A stretch of DNA of 64,000 bases from Mesorhizobium sp. AR02 (GTDB lineage: Bacteria; Pseudomonadota; Alphaproteobacteria; Rhizobiales; Rhizobiaceae). Location: assembly GCF_024746835.1 (NCBI RefSeq), contig NZ_CP080531.1:5228001-5292000 (forward strand). The letters are read 5' to 3'. The notes beneath the pieces were generated by a model, which was not told the origin of the DNA, did no database searches, and saw only the letters and a program-made list of their open reading frames with translations. Below are positions 1 through 8,996 of this stretch, in pieces (position 1 is the first letter of the stretch; every line of letters begins with the position of its first letter). The position numbers were made by a program, and so were the translations under genes.

Positions 1-1
1 C

Positions 2-337
2 GGCGACTACAACATCGTGCCCGAGCCGCGCGACATCTATGCCACGCGCTCCTATGACGACAACGCGCTGGTGCAGCCGGAAAGCCGCGCTGCCTTCGCG
101 GCCCTGCTGCAGCAGGGCTGGACGGATGCGCTGCGCAAGGTCCATCCGAAGGAGACGCTCTATACGTTCTGGGATTATCGTCGCAACCGCTGGCCGCGCG
201 ACGCCGGCTTGCGGCTCGACCACATATTGCTGTCGAAGACGCTCGCCAGGCGGCTGAAAGGGGCTGATATCGACCGCGACGTGCGCGGTGAGGACGGCGC
301 CAGCGACCACGCGCCGGTTTGGGTGGAGTTGAGGTGA
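2..337 (+). CDS. xthA: Exodeoxyribonuclease III-type nuclease, C-terminal part
   Basis: This is the last ~110 residues of an endonuclease/exonuclease/phosphatase-fold protein of the exonuclease III type, which trims DNA 3'-5' and cuts at abasic sites in base-excision repair. The window opens inside the gene. The first visible codons read GDYN, the conserved catalytic motif. LDHIL follows, and the end carries SDHAPVWVEL, whose Asp-His pair is catalytic. Family members are about 260-270 residues, so roughly 60% lies upstream of the window. No frame disruption is visible. The family is secure; the exact paralogue (XthA or a close relative) is inferred. Confidence 0.88.
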   Translation, partial: GDYNIVPEPRDIYATRSYDDNALVQPESRAAFAALLQQGWTDALRKVHPKETLYTFWDYRRNRWPRDAGLRLDHILLSKTLARRLKGADIDRDVRGEDGASDHAPVWVELR

Positions 338-445
338 GTTGAGCGTATACCATGGCCACTTTGCCGGAGCAGACCACCGGCGCAACAGCAAGTGTGCTGG
401 CGGTTTCGGTTACCCATGCGGTTGACAGGAAAAGCGGCGCGCCCG

Positions 446-1138
446 TCAACCCTGCCATAACATCAAAGCGGCATGCGCGGTCGAGATCAAGGAGAAGACG
501 ACCCATACTGCAGGCCAGCAGACTCTTGACGGTTTCAGTTTTCGTCGAGGCTTTCCGCTCGTTCGAAGCCACAGGGCAATCCCCAGAAACAGAAGAACTG
601 CCATAAGTGAATAGGTCGTATTGATGGCGAAAGTATCGTAGACGGTTACGTCATCAATATAACCTTTGAGCCATGTCAGTCTGACAAAATCCAATGCAGT
701 GGCATAGAGAAAATTGAGAGGATCGGGCGAGTCGCTATCTGTAAATATGATATTGTTGAAGACTATAGAAATTACTACGAGTATGTCTGTCAATATCCAT
801 GTCACTATCAAGGCTGATGTGCTGGCTGTCACCGAGAATCTGTGGGGATTCTTAAAGATTACCTTGCATGCAAGATTTGTTAACCTTACAGCAACCTGTA
901 TTCCGAGGAACAGTAAGATGGTCTCGATCGCTGTCCATATCGCGGGGAAAAAAAGACTGTTGAAGGTCGACGGCTTGTAGAGCAGCTGCCTGCAGGTCTC
1001 GATCAGATACAAGGCCCAGTAGAAGCGAAGAACTCCGTCCGTGACGATTGGATCGCCGAGATTCAGACCGCGCCACTTCCTGAAGAAAGCCTTGGCGGAC
1101 AGGATGGTCTCGGTAGCCATGACGCGGGTCAATTCCAT
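446..1138 (-). CDS. Four-to-five-helix membrane protein, third gene of the patatin operon
   Basis: I do not recognise this 230-residue protein. It has hydrophobic helices at about 62-84, 104-130, 173-191 and 206-227, possibly one more at 33-53, and a basic loop (GKPRRKLK) before the last helix, so it should sit in the inner membrane. The chosen start overlaps the stop of the upstream secreted-protein gene, suggesting translational coupling; a second ATG six codons in (MATET) is equally possible. The gene is AT-richer than most neighbours. It ends a three-gene minus-strand operon headed by the patatin-like gene, so a shared membrane-lipid role is plausible but inferred. Confidence 0.6.
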   Translation of the reverse strand: MELTRVMATETILSAKAFFRKWRGLNLGDPIVTDGVLRFYWALYLIETCRQLLYKPSTFNSLFFPAIWTAIETILLFLGIQVAVRLTNLACKVIFKNPHRFSVTASTSALIVTWILTDILVVISIVFNNIIFTDSDSPDPLNFLYATALDFVRLTWLKGYIDDVTVYDTFAINTTYSLMAVLLFLGIALWLRTSGKPRRKLKPSRVCWPAVWVVFSLISTAHAALMLWQG

Positions 1139-1899
1139 TCGATGACGGAAGGCCTTGCCTGCAGCTTTGGCCGCGCCAGATCGGAGATTTCGATGCGGGA
1201 CGCCTTCAATGTCTTCCCTTGCGCCGTGCCCCGAACGAGGTTGAATGCGTAACAGGCTCTTTGAGTCCGCTGCTGATGAATTAGAACCGAACTGACGCCA
1301 GCGTATGCTTCGATGGGGCGCTCCTGGGCGCGTGCAACGGCGGTGCTGAGTTCTGTCTCCACGTAACTTGCAGTGACGCCACCATGAATGGCTTCGATAG
1401 GCTTGAGACTGTCTCTCGTATCGCGGCATTCGCCGCGTCCGTTCTGCGACTGCCACCAACTGAAATTCCAGTTCGACAAATCCCTGTTACTTCTGTCCTT
1501 CCTGTTGTTGATGTGATTGTCGTAGTCGGCGATGGACACGTCATAGGCCGTTTTTCCGTCGTCGTCGCCAATGTAGTCTCTGTTGTAATTCTGCTTGCAG
1601 ATCGACTTGATCTTGTTGCGGCTCAGACTCACCTTCCGCTTCGGATAGAGCTCCACGGTCGTGGATGTCACCCTGATGTTGAGCGCGGATTCAGAAATGC
1701 CGGAGGGGTTGCTTCCGACATACAACAGTCTGGCGGACGGATCGAAGACGAGTTTCTGGGTATCCGCCAGCGGACGGACGTCACCGTTCGAGAGGAGAAC
1801 ATAGAGCCCGGGAGTTTTCCCGTTGCAGTCCGTTTCAGCGCTATCGGCCACGCCAACGGCATAGGAGCTGGCCAGCAGAAATGCGATCAATGCTTTCAT
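1129..1899 (-). CDS. Exported protein of unknown function
   Basis: The 256-residue product begins with a clear Sec signal peptide (MKALIAFLLASSYAVGVADSAE), so the mature protein should be periplasmic. I do not recognise a domain. The mature part has four or five cysteines spread along its length (near residues 25, 105, 157 and in the CYAF segment), which could form disulfides. The start is the second of two adjacent candidates (GTG then ATG), because AAAAGGAG lies at good distance from the ATG. It lies between the patatin-like gene and the membrane-protein gene, overlapping the latter, in one transcription unit. Confidence 0.65.
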   Translation of the reverse strand: MKALIAFLLASSYAVGVADSAETDCNGKTPGLYVLLSNGDVRPLADTQKLVFDPSARLLYVGSNPSGISESALNIRVTSTTVELYPKRKVSLSRNKIKSICKQNYNRDYIGDDDGKTAYDVSIADYDNHINNRKDRSNRDLSNWNFSWWQSQNGRGECRDTRDSLKPIEAIHGGVTASYVETELSTAVARAQERPIEAYAGVSSVLIHQQRTQRACYAFNLVRGTAQGKTLKASRIEISDLARPKLQARPSVIEWN

Positions 1900-1926
1900 C
1901 ACGATTCTCCTTTTCTGAGCTCTTTG

Positions 1927-4653
1927 CTAGGTAGTTCCCTGAATTTTTCGATGAACCGGGAAGAACTTGCGGATGCTGACTCTGTTGGCGAGCAGATCTT
2001 GCACGGCGGCCTCACCCAGGCTCAAATAAGCCGACATCTGCGCTTCCGTGAACCATTGATCGGCTGTGCTTTCATTCGGGAAGTCTGTGTGTTCCAGGCC
2101 GTAGGAGATCAGGGCGGTGGAATCCGTATTGCCGAGTCTGGGCTTGACCAGCACGACCGTGCCGGAATGCGTTTGTTGCCCCGAATTGTTGAAATACTGA
2201 ACCGTGCCGATGGCCGAGCCCCTTAGCTTCTTCGTCACGGCGGTGAGTTGAGTGGCATCAAACCGAACGCGTGCGTTGAGGTCCATGGCGGCAATCCGGT
2301 CGGCGACGCCGAGGTCCTCAAGTGTTCCGCCGCCATCGGCGCTTGCATCGACAACCAGGATGAACTTAGCCTGCCTGGCAAGGGCTTCGAACAAGCCCAG
2401 ATTGTCGAAATGACCGCCGTCCGAGAGATGAATGAACGGTCGGTCCGACCGGGCTCTGCCGGTGACCTCGTCCAAGAGAGGTAACAGCGAAAGGCGCGGG
2501 CTTGCCTGCCGGTAGGTCTTTTCTCCCTGTGGGCCGGGATTGCCGAGCCATGCGCCGAGACGAAGGTTGAATAGTGCCAGCAGAAAGCTACGCGCGGCTG
2601 TGGTGTAGTGCCCCATCTGCGAGTCGAACGCGGCGCCGGATAGCGCGACCGCGGTGCCGAGGGTAAGCGAGACCGGTTTCGAGCCGAGGGCCGAGGCTTC
2701 GTTGACATTTTGCGCGTAGATGTCCGCCGCCCGGTAGTAACCGGTGCGTGGTGAAGCCCATGGCTCTTCGACCTCGGGCAGGCTTTTGCTGCCCACGGCG
2801 ATCTGACTGGCGCTGAACGGCAGCGCCTTGCGCTGCTGGACGGCGAGATCGGAGCTGCCTGGGACGTTGAGGGCCATGTTGACGATATGCAGCCAGGGAT
2901 CGACTTTGCCAGGCGCCGATTTCCGGCGCGTCCGAAGCGATGCGAGCTCAAGATTGTCGTTCGGGTCGAAATCGGTGAGAGGATCGGGTTTGCGGTTGAA
3001 GTTCGAAGCCCCAAGGAACGTCCGGACGATTCTGTTGCGATAGATGTCGTGCAACGAGAAACGGTTCGAGTTCGAGAACAGGTCGACCAGCAAGGCTACA
3101 GCCAGGAACGCCAGTGCCAGCATGGCCAAGGTCGGAAACGCCTGATCGCATTCGACGACAAAGCCGACGCTTGCGAGTGGCAGCGCACATTTGTCTTCAA
3201 CTCCAACACTTGAGGATGGCCAGTGCATGAAGCCGGCCAGAAGGTTGAATGCATAAAGCGTGAGCTTGGTCAGCAGGCCAACGGCCAGAAAGGCCACGAG
3301 CGCCGCGAACGGCGTAAGGATGATCGCTTCACCCCTTGCCTTGATGATGCCACGCGTCGCGTCGATGGCGCGCTTTCCGGTGCCGATATAGCCGGCCAGC
3401 GCTGCGATGATGCCCGAAATGCCAAGCGTGGCCGTTTTGCCGATCACCTCCAGCCCCATCAAATAGTCGATAAATCGCGGCGCCTGGAATATGGCCAAGC
3501 AGAAACACAGCCAAGCCAGCGGTAGGGACAGCAGCAATCCGGTGCTTTTTGCCAACCATTCGCGCTCCAGGTCCCCGCTCGGAGGATTGCCGCGCAGAGC
3601 GAAATACGCGACGTTCGAAACAAAGAGACTGCCAACCAACGCCAGCGGCGCTATGGCGACGGATGTCATCGGTTCCAGGACGAGAAACAGTTTTTCGCGC
3701 GCGAGCGCGATCAGTGCGACAAGCAGAACAGCCTGGGCGGCAAACGGGATCATCCATCTGCGCAGCCATCGCAGGAAATCGCGCCTGAGGGTGCGCAGCC
3801 GGCTGGTGCGAACGCCACGCACTTCACTCCAATTATCTTGAATTACGAAAAAGAATAACAGCACGAGCAGGCAGGCAACCAGCAGACCCAGCGCGGTCCA
3901 GTCGCCCGCTGGAAGACCGCCGAAGGTTGAATGCGCCGCGCTGGCGAAAATCAGCGAGCTGATGAGTATCAGAACCGAAAAGAGCAAGAACCGATCGCTG
4001 CCTCGGGCGGCGGCAATGGCTGGCCGCCATCCGGGGCGGCCGTACATCAATTCGCTATAGGTCAGCAGGAAGGCAGAGATGCCTGCACAAAAGATATACA
4101 GGCTCAGGGCTCCTGCGAGGCGAGTTGTCTGGGAATAGAGCGACGCCACAATCAGCACCAGAGTGATCGCCAAGGCGGTATAGGGGATGACAAGCATCCA
4201 GTTGAGCATCAGGTTGCTGAGGTACCGTCCGCCGAGCGCCAAGCTGTCGGACGAGGAAAGGCCCATGCGCGGCGTCAGATAGGAGAGGTATCGGCGCATA
4301 TGGCTAAGCGGCGATTTCGGATCGAGAAATTCGTTGTCGTCGCCGAGCTTGGCCTGGACTTTGTCCATTCCAACTTCATGCGCCCATTTGGTGACGAAGG
4401 CAGCGGCGAAACCTCCGCCCGAAACGCTGCTGACGATGTCGAATTTCGCCAGAAGATTGTTCTTTGCCAGCCCGCGCATGACGCCCAGGCTGAAGATCGC
4501 GCTCCTTATTCCTCCGCCCGAAAGGCAAAGTACGGTCAAGTTCTTGCTGGTTGCGCCTTGCAAGTTGAGTTGAACGCGCCGAGCTCGTATGAGTTCGAGT
4601 TCTGCGCGCCTGACATCCTCGAAAGTCAGCAACGACTTGCTGCCTGCGACCAT
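1927..4653 (-). CDS. Patatin-like phospholipase with an internal multi-helix membrane region
   Basis: This 908-residue protein belongs to the patatin (lipid acyl hydrolase) family. The N-terminal half-site has the oxyanion loop SGGGIRS (45-51) and the nucleophile motif SVSGG with Ser78. The partner catalytic Asp is in SDGGHFDN at about 745. Between them lie roughly ten hydrophobic helices (about 150-172, 180-200, 221-240, 252-272, 303-320, 330-350, 370-392, 405-425, 445-470, 508-525). The catalytic dyad is thus split in sequence by a membrane region. The start is the ATG preceded by GGGGGGACGCT. It heads an operon with a secreted and a membrane protein, so action on membrane lipids is likely. 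Substrate is unknown. Confidence 0.82.
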   Translation of the reverse strand: MVAGSKSLLTFEDVRRAELELIRARRVQLNLQGATSKNLTVLCLSGGGIRSAIFSLGVMRGLAKNNLLAKFDIVSSVSGGGFAAAFVTKWAHEVGMDKVQAKLGDDNEFLDPKSPLSHMRRYLSYLTPRMGLSSSDSLALGGRYLSNLMLNWMLVIPYTALAITLVLIVASLYSQTTRLAGALSLYIFCAGISAFLLTYSELMYGRPGWRPAIAAARGSDRFLLFSVLILISSLIFASAAHSTFGGLPAGDWTALGLLVACLLVLLFFFVIQDNWSEVRGVRTSRLRTLRRDFLRWLRRWMIPFAAQAVLLVALIALAREKLFLVLEPMTSVAIAPLALVGSLFVSNVAYFALRGNPPSGDLEREWLAKSTGLLLSLPLAWLCFCLAIFQAPRFIDYLMGLEVIGKTATLGISGIIAALAGYIGTGKRAIDATRGIIKARGEAIILTPFAALVAFLAVGLLTKLTLYAFNLLAGFMHWPSSSVGVEDKCALPLASVGFVVECDQAFPTLAMLALAFLAVALLVDLFSNSNRFSLHDIYRNRIVRTFLGASNFNRKPDPLTDFDPNDNLELASLRTRRKSAPGKVDPWLHIVNMALNVPGSSDLAVQQRKALPFSASQIAVGSKSLPEVEEPWASPRTGYYRAADIYAQNVNEASALGSKPVSLTLGTAVALSGAAFDSQMGHYTTAARSFLLALFNLRLGAWLGNPGPQGEKTYRQASPRLSLLPLLDEVTGRARSDRPFIHLSDGGHFDNLGLFEALARQAKFILVVDASADGGGTLEDLGVADRIAAMDLNARVRFDATQLTAVTKKLRGSAIGTVQYFNNSGQQTHSGTVVLVKPRLGNTDSTALISYGLEHTDFPNESTADQWFTEAQMSAYLSLGEAAVQDLLANRVSIRKFFPVHRKIQGTT

Positions 4654-5099
4654 AGCGTCCCCCCGAACGCATTTATCGACGCGCCGAAGGTATTTTAGTG
4701 TCAACTAAAAAGCCAGTAAAATGTTTACGGGAAAAGCTTATCGGGAGGTAGTGCATGAAATTGTTATTCGATCCGACAAGATTCCGAGCAGGCGATATTC
4801 AATACCCATCTCGGTGCGCGGCAAACAGCGTGTGGACGTCGTTACTTTTCGTGAGCAAGACGGAGCACGATGTCGAACGGTCACACCCGCACGGGAGAGA
4901 AAGTGCGGACACCACAGTCGTCGGTTCAGGCTCTTCTGCGAGGCTACGGTTCTTAGCCGCAATGGGGAGATCAGACGTTCCCATCGCTTTCGCCAACCTT
5001 AAGGCCGCAAGCGGCCCTTTTCCGCAGGTCATGTCTCGCGTTAGGCTGGTGACGACCATCAAATGGGGGCGGTTCTGATGCAGCGTATTTCCAGCGAGG
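4654..5099 (+). other. Intergenic stretch between divergent genes
   Basis: This separates the patatin operon (leftward) from the SdrD-B-like gene (rightward) and must hold both promoters. Small open frames on both strands lack ribosome sites and protein-like composition, so none is called. No strong palindrome or terminator was found. Confidence 0.4.
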
Positions 5100-6320
5100 A
5101 TGGATCGTTATCGAAGCTCGCCCGCCATGCATGATGTCCACCTCGTCGAAATCCTGCTTGCGGCCGCTGCCATCCTTGTGGTCGCGGCATGCGTCGGCTG
5201 GCTGTTGCGCAAGGCGCGTGTCCGGCGTCGCACCCAACGCCGGGCGGATCCGGCCAACGACTATGCCGCGCGCGGCGATTGGGAGCGCAGCACCGGCACC
5301 GTCAACTACTCGTCCTTCGTCTATTTCGATGTCGACCGCGACGGGACATACGGCATGGGCGACCGGCCTATGGCCGGCATCATGGTGCGGCTGTTCGACG
5401 GAGAGGGCGGCTTCGTCGCTTCAACCAGGACAAACAATGGCGGCTTTGCCAACTTCGCCATGTCGACCTCTTCGGCCAGTGCCGTGATCCGCTCGCCGGG
5501 CAGCTACCGGTTTGCGGTTTCGGTGCCGCCGGGCTGGCGCTCGCCCAGCGCCAACGAGACGCAATCGCAGGATTTCCGGACGGCCTCCGGTTCGCCCGCC
5601 GGGCTGGTGTCGCAGGACCTGCCGCAGCCGGTCGGCCTGGCGCCTATGCGCAGCCTGGCCGGCCGGATGGCGGCAGGCGGCACGGCGACACTGTCGGTGA
5701 AGGCAAATGGGCAGATGCTGGAGAGCATGATGCTGGCGCCGGGTTTATCCTTCCGGCTCGACCTCGCCGGCGGGGCCGACACCGTGGTGATCGCCGGCGG
5801 CGGCCTCGACCGGCAGTTGGCGCTTTCGCCCTATCCGACCGATCTCGGGCTGCTTTCGCCGCAAACGCTGCCGGGCGGAGCCCCGCTGCGGACGATCGGC
5901 TTCGACGACGTCACCGGGCGCGGCTTCCGCAAGATCCCGTGCGGCCATGCCGGGCTGCAATGGCGCAACCTCAACGCCATGGCGCAGGATCACACCAAGG
6001 GTAGCGAAGGCTATGTCAACGGCAATGTTTCGGGCGACCACGTCGCCTATACCAGCAGCGGCTACCCGGCCGAGTTCAGCCGCGAGACCCCGTTCGGTTT
6101 CCACTCGGTGCTGCTGAGCGCCGCGTGGCTGAAATCTGAAGGGGAGATCGCGCTGATCGAGTGTTGGCTGGGCGAGCAACTGATCGCTAGCGACCAGCTT
6201 GGGCTGTCGGCGCTGACACCGCTGCACTACGCGCCGATGCTCAAGGCAGTAACCCGTGTCCGTCTTTCGACGAAACACTATTGGCAAATGGTGCTGGACG
6301 ACTTGACGCTGACGGGCTGA
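5100..6320 (+). CDS. Membrane-anchored SdrD-B-like surface protein
   Basis: The 406-residue product has an N-terminal membrane anchor (about 15-35, followed by RKARVRRRTQRR, a cytoplasm-retained positive stretch). Residues 69-150 resemble an SdrD B-like/Cna-B fold: YFDVDRDGTYGMGDRPMAG, then a TRTNNGGFANF strand pair, typical of rigid adhesin stalks with Ca-binding DxDxDG-like loops. From about 280 to the end a second beta-rich domain (FDDVTGRGFRKIPCG to WQMVLDDLTL) resembles secreted carbohydrate-binding-like beta sandwiches; that part is inference. Start choice between this ATG and one nine codons in is open, as neither has a strong ribosome site. Likely role: extracytoplasmic adhesion or matrix binding. 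Confidence 0.62.
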   Translation: MDRYRSSPAMHDVHLVEILLAAAAILVVAACVGWLLRKARVRRRTQRRADPANDYAARGDWERSTGTVNYSSFVYFDVDRDGTYGMGDRPMAGIMVRLFDGEGGFVASTRTNNGGFANFAMSTSSASAVIRSPGSYRFAVSVPPGWRSPSANETQSQDFRTASGSPAGLVSQDLPQPVGLAPMRSLAGRMAAGGTATLSVKANGQMLESMMLAPGLSFRLDLAGGADTVVIAGGGLDRQLALSPYPTDLGLLSPQTLPGGAPLRTIGFDDVTGRGFRKIPCGHAGLQWRNLNAMAQDHTKGSEGYVNGNVSGDHVAYTSSGYPAEFSRETPFGFHSVLLSAAWLKSEGEIALIECWLGEQLIASDQLGLSALTPLHYAPMLKAVTRVRLSTKHYWQMVLDDLTLTG

Positions 6321-6321
6321 C

Positions 6322-6429
6322 TTATATCAGTACTGGATTCGAGGTCACGACCGGGCCGTTGGTCGCGGCCGTGATCGCCTTCAAATTGCCCTTCTTGACC
6401 AGGATGGGCCGTTCATAAGTCTTCTTCAT
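6322..6429 (-). CDS. Orphan RiPP precursor with lasso-type leader
   Basis: A 35-residue peptide with a strong ribosome site (GGAGAG, eight bases before ATG). Its leader matches the lasso-peptide consensus Y-x2-P-x-L-x3-G-x5-T-x at every position: Tyr5, Pro8, Leu10, Gly14, Thr20. Cleavage after Ala21 would leave the 14-residue core ATNGPVVTSNPVLI. That core has no Asp or Glu at positions 7-9, so the usual macrolactam cannot form; it may be modified otherwise, be degenerate, or rely on distant enzymes. No leader-binding (RRE), transglutaminase-like protease or asparagine-synthetase-like cyclase gene is in the window. It ends one base past the stop of the oppositely oriented SdrD-B-like gene. 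Confidence 0.72.
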   Translation of the reverse strand: MKKTYERPILVKKGNLKAITAATNGPVVTSNPVLI

Positions 6430-6751
6430 GATGCAAGCTCTCCACTATATCCCGTCACGAGTGTGACACATCGTGGTCTTCTGTCAATGTTGCGCTGGGG
6501 ACAGTCGAGATTATCCCAGCCAAAACATCGAAGACTTTGGCCCCGCACTGCCAATTGCTGCGCTGCGGCCAGGAATAAAGCAGGATTATCAAGAGTGGGG
6601 CGATGTGCTTAAGCCATTGTTTCTGCGCATATCCCTGGCCCCGTATCGGAGATATTTCCAATGACATATGTTGGACAAGAGGTGAGGGTGGCGCTTTGCG
6701 GTCAACAACTGGCGCTGCTAACCTCGTCCAAATCCGCGGGCGGAGAGCGCG
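6430..6751 (+). other. Intergenic region upstream of RiPP precursor and WD40 gene
   Basis: This lies between the leftward peptide gene and the rightward WD40 gene and should contain both promoters. Short frames exist in both directions but none has a convincing ribosome site or composition. No further leader-like peptide was found here. Confidence 0.4.
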
Positions 6752-8365
6752 ATGAACAGATTGGTCGACAAGGTGCTGGCGGTTGTCCTGGCCGCGGCTG
6801 CCGTGGCCTGCCTAGCGCGGGTCTATCCGCTCGCCAAAACCTTTGCCTGGCATGGGGCTTCCGGGCTGCTGGCAGATGCGGCCTCCTTGCGGCTTCTGGT
6901 TTTTGCCGTGGCGGCATTTGCCTGCGTAGCCGGCGCCTTGCTGTTTTGGGCGGGACTGTTGCCGGGGCGGCGGGCGCATGCCGCCGGGGCGCCGCTGTTC
7001 GGTCGCGCGGCCGAAGTGCAGGAGACCAGCAGGCCCGGCCTGCGCAAGGTCTTTCTCGCCTTGCCGTTGATTGTGTTGGCGGCACTGGCAGTCGACCGGT
7101 TCGGCCCGTGGCATGAGGGCTGCGGCGAGATTGCCAGCCAGCCCAGGGAGCCCAAGGCGGCCGAACCCAAGGCGGCCGAACCCAAGCCCGATGAACCGAA
7201 ACTTGCCGAACCCAAACCCGCTGAACCGAAGAACCAGGATGTCGCCAGCGCGCCGCCGGCTCCGGAGCCGGCGGCGCCACCAGCTTCGCCGGCACAACCC
7301 GCGCCGCCACCGGTGGCCTCCAACCCGCCGCCGGCACCGGTACAGCCACCGCCGCCCGTGGCCGCGCCAACGCCCGTCGCCCCGTCGCCGCCGGAAGTCG
7401 CGGTCATTCCGCCGCCCACGGTGGCGCCGTTGCCGCCACCGCCGCCGGCGGCGCCAACGCAGCCCGATGGCCATCGCGACGCGGTCGTCTGGCTTTCGGT
7501 GGCGCCCGACGGGCGCTCGATCCTCAGCGCCAGCACCGACCATATGATCAAGCTGTGGGACATTGGCGGCAAGCACCTGATCCGCAATCTCGGCGTCCAC
7601 AAGGACATGGCGCGCACGGCGCTCTATATGCCCGACGGTGTCAGCGCGCTGACGGCCGGCGACGATGGCGAGATCGTGCTGCGCAAACTTGCCGATGGTG
7701 CTGTGCTGCATGTCTTCCAGTCCGACCAGAATGGCGGCGTCAGACAGCTGGCGATCAGCCCGGACGGCAAGCGCGCCGTCAGCGGACATGACACCGGCAA
7801 TGTCATTGTCTGGGACCTCGTCAACAATTCCGTGCTGCATGTGCTGACCGGGCACGACTGGTCGATCAGCGCGGTCGCCGTCTCGCCCGACGGCAAGCAG
7901 GCGCTCAGCGGCAGCATCGACGGCACGCTGAAACTCTGGGACATCGAGAGCGGCAAGCAATTGCGCAGCTGGCACGGCCACGAGCAAGGCACCTACGGCG
8001 CCGTCTTCACCGCCGACGGGCATCATCTGATCACCGGCAGCGGCGACCTGACGATCAAGCTCTGGGATCTCGACAGTGGCCGCGAGGTGAAGCGTTTTGA
8101 GGGCCACGAAGGCACGGTCTATACGCTGGCGCTGTCAGCCGACGGCAAGCGCCTGCTGTCGGGCTCGCTCGATGGCACGGCACGGCTGTGGGACATGGAA
8201 ACCGGCAACCAGATCGCCCTGTTCGACAGCCAGACCGGCCCGATCTACGCCGTGGCCTTCGCTCCCGACGGCACGGTGCTGACCGGCGGCTACGACCGCA
8301 CCATCAGGGATTGGTCGCCGAGCGGCGGCGATGGTGTGGTGCTGTTTGCGGGGGCGCCGGGGTGA
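6752..8365 (+). CDS. Membrane-anchored seven-blade WD40 protein
   Basis: The 537-residue protein has three N-terminal membrane helices (about 7-25, 48-68, 100-114). A low-complexity linker follows, first EPK repeats (about 132-160) and then Pro/Ala-rich to about 238. The rest is seven WD40 repeats to the end. Blades end in signatures such as IKLWDIG, VIVWDLV, LKLWDIE, IKLWDLD, ARLWDME; the second and last are weaker. Such propellers are protein-interaction scaffolds. With one odd membrane crossing number and a Pro-rich spacer, the propeller could sit in the periplasm, but topology is unproven. A GGAGAG ribosome site precedes the ATG. The linker DNA is strongly biased and gives long shadow frames. 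Confidence 0.85.
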   Translation: MNRLVDKVLAVVLAAAAVACLARVYPLAKTFAWHGASGLLADAASLRLLVFAVAAFACVAGALLFWAGLLPGRRAHAAGAPLFGRAAEVQETSRPGLRKVFLALPLIVLAALAVDRFGPWHEGCGEIASQPREPKAAEPKAAEPKPDEPKLAEPKPAEPKNQDVASAPPAPEPAAPPASPAQPAPPPVASNPPPAPVQPPPPVAAPTPVAPSPPEVAVIPPPTVAPLPPPPPAAPTQPDGHRDAVVWLSVAPDGRSILSASTDHMIKLWDIGGKHLIRNLGVHKDMARTALYMPDGVSALTAGDDGEIVLRKLADGAVLHVFQSDQNGGVRQLAISPDGKRAVSGHDTGNVIVWDLVNNSVLHVLTGHDWSISAVAVSPDGKQALSGSIDGTLKLWDIESGKQLRSWHGHEQGTYGAVFTADGHHLITGSGDLTIKLWDLDSGREVKRFEGHEGTVYTLALSADGKRLLSGSLDGTARLWDMETGNQIALFDSQTGPIYAVAFAPDGTVLTGGYDRTIRDWSPSGGDGVVLFAGAPG

Positions 8366-8528
8366 CCATGCTCTATGAAATGCCGTCCGATTTCTGGCAG
8401 GACAAATGACGATTTGTCACTGTGTATACAACGACGGCTTAATTCCGAGATAACGATTGGTCCGATAAGACGCTTGGATGAATTGGTGGATCGGCTTTTG
8501 CTGGATTTCCGGCAGCATCTGCTCTGCA

Positions 8529-8921
8529 ATGCTGGACCATCGCGCACGAAAACTGGCCGGCAAGCGTTGGCTCTCAGAATGGCCATGGCGCCTGGTCACT
8601 TATCTTGCGCTTGGCGGCGTCTGCGCTGCCATAGGATACGCACCATTTTTCCTTTACCAATTCGGCGAGGCGATTGTCGGTGTCTATAACCATCCGCCAA
8701 ATTTGGTGGTGCTTCTTGTTTTGGCGGTAACCGCCACCGTTGCCACTGGAATTCTCGAACTGGCCCGCCGAACACTGCGTGGGATCACCAGTTTGCAGCA
8801 CGGCATGAGATCGATGGCAGCTGTTCGCCGCATTGCTGCAGCGTTGGTGTTGTTTGCCGTCGCCGCAGGCGTTCTTGGTGCGGGGCTCTTTGCCGGTCTC
8901 TATGTTTTGCAGAACCAATGA
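8529..8921 (+). CDS. Small inner-membrane protein of unknown function
   Basis: I do not recognise this ~130-residue protein. It has three hydrophobic segments (VTYLALGGVCAAIGYAPFFL, NLVVLLVLAVTATVATG and ALVLFAVAAGVLGAGLFAGL) separated by basic loops, including the Arg-rich ELARRTLRG turn. No Shine-Dalgarno precedes this ATG or the alternative 17 codons upstream, so the start is uncertain. It stands alone between the WD40 gene and the broken isochorismatase gene, on the same strand as both. Confidence 0.5.
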   Translation: MLDHRARKLAGKRWLSEWPWRLVTYLALGGVCAAIGYAPFFLYQFGEAIVGVYNHPPNLVVLLVLAVTATVATGILELARRTLRGITSLQHGMRSMAAVRRIAAALVLFAVAAGVLGAGLFAGLYVLQNQ

Positions 8922-8996
8922 TCGGGGCCGATAAGATGACAATGAAGACACTCCGAAATCCTTGATCGCCTTGCCCTCCGTGCTATGTAAAAAACC

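Noticed and set aside
3045..3085. tRNA-like GGTTCGAGTTCGAGAAC string
   Set aside because: It lies inside the patatin gene in frame (SNSNRF on the minus strand), and no acceptor or anticodon stems can be formed around it.
4721..5078. Overlapping plus-strand frames between the patatin operon and the SdrD-B-like gene
   Set aside because: Overlapping frames of similar length in a divergent promoter region, Arg-rich and without start signals, are not convincing.
6812..8107. Very long minus-strand open frame opposite the WD40 gene
   Set aside because: His/Arg/Gly-rich low complexity typical of the complement of Pro/Ala-rich and WD40 coding DNA; the plus strand has clear repeats and a ribosome site.
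5100..8365. A local lasso-peptide biosynthetic cluster around the leader peptide
   Set aside because: Neither neighbour has RRE, protease, cyclase or transporter features, so only the precursor is claimed.
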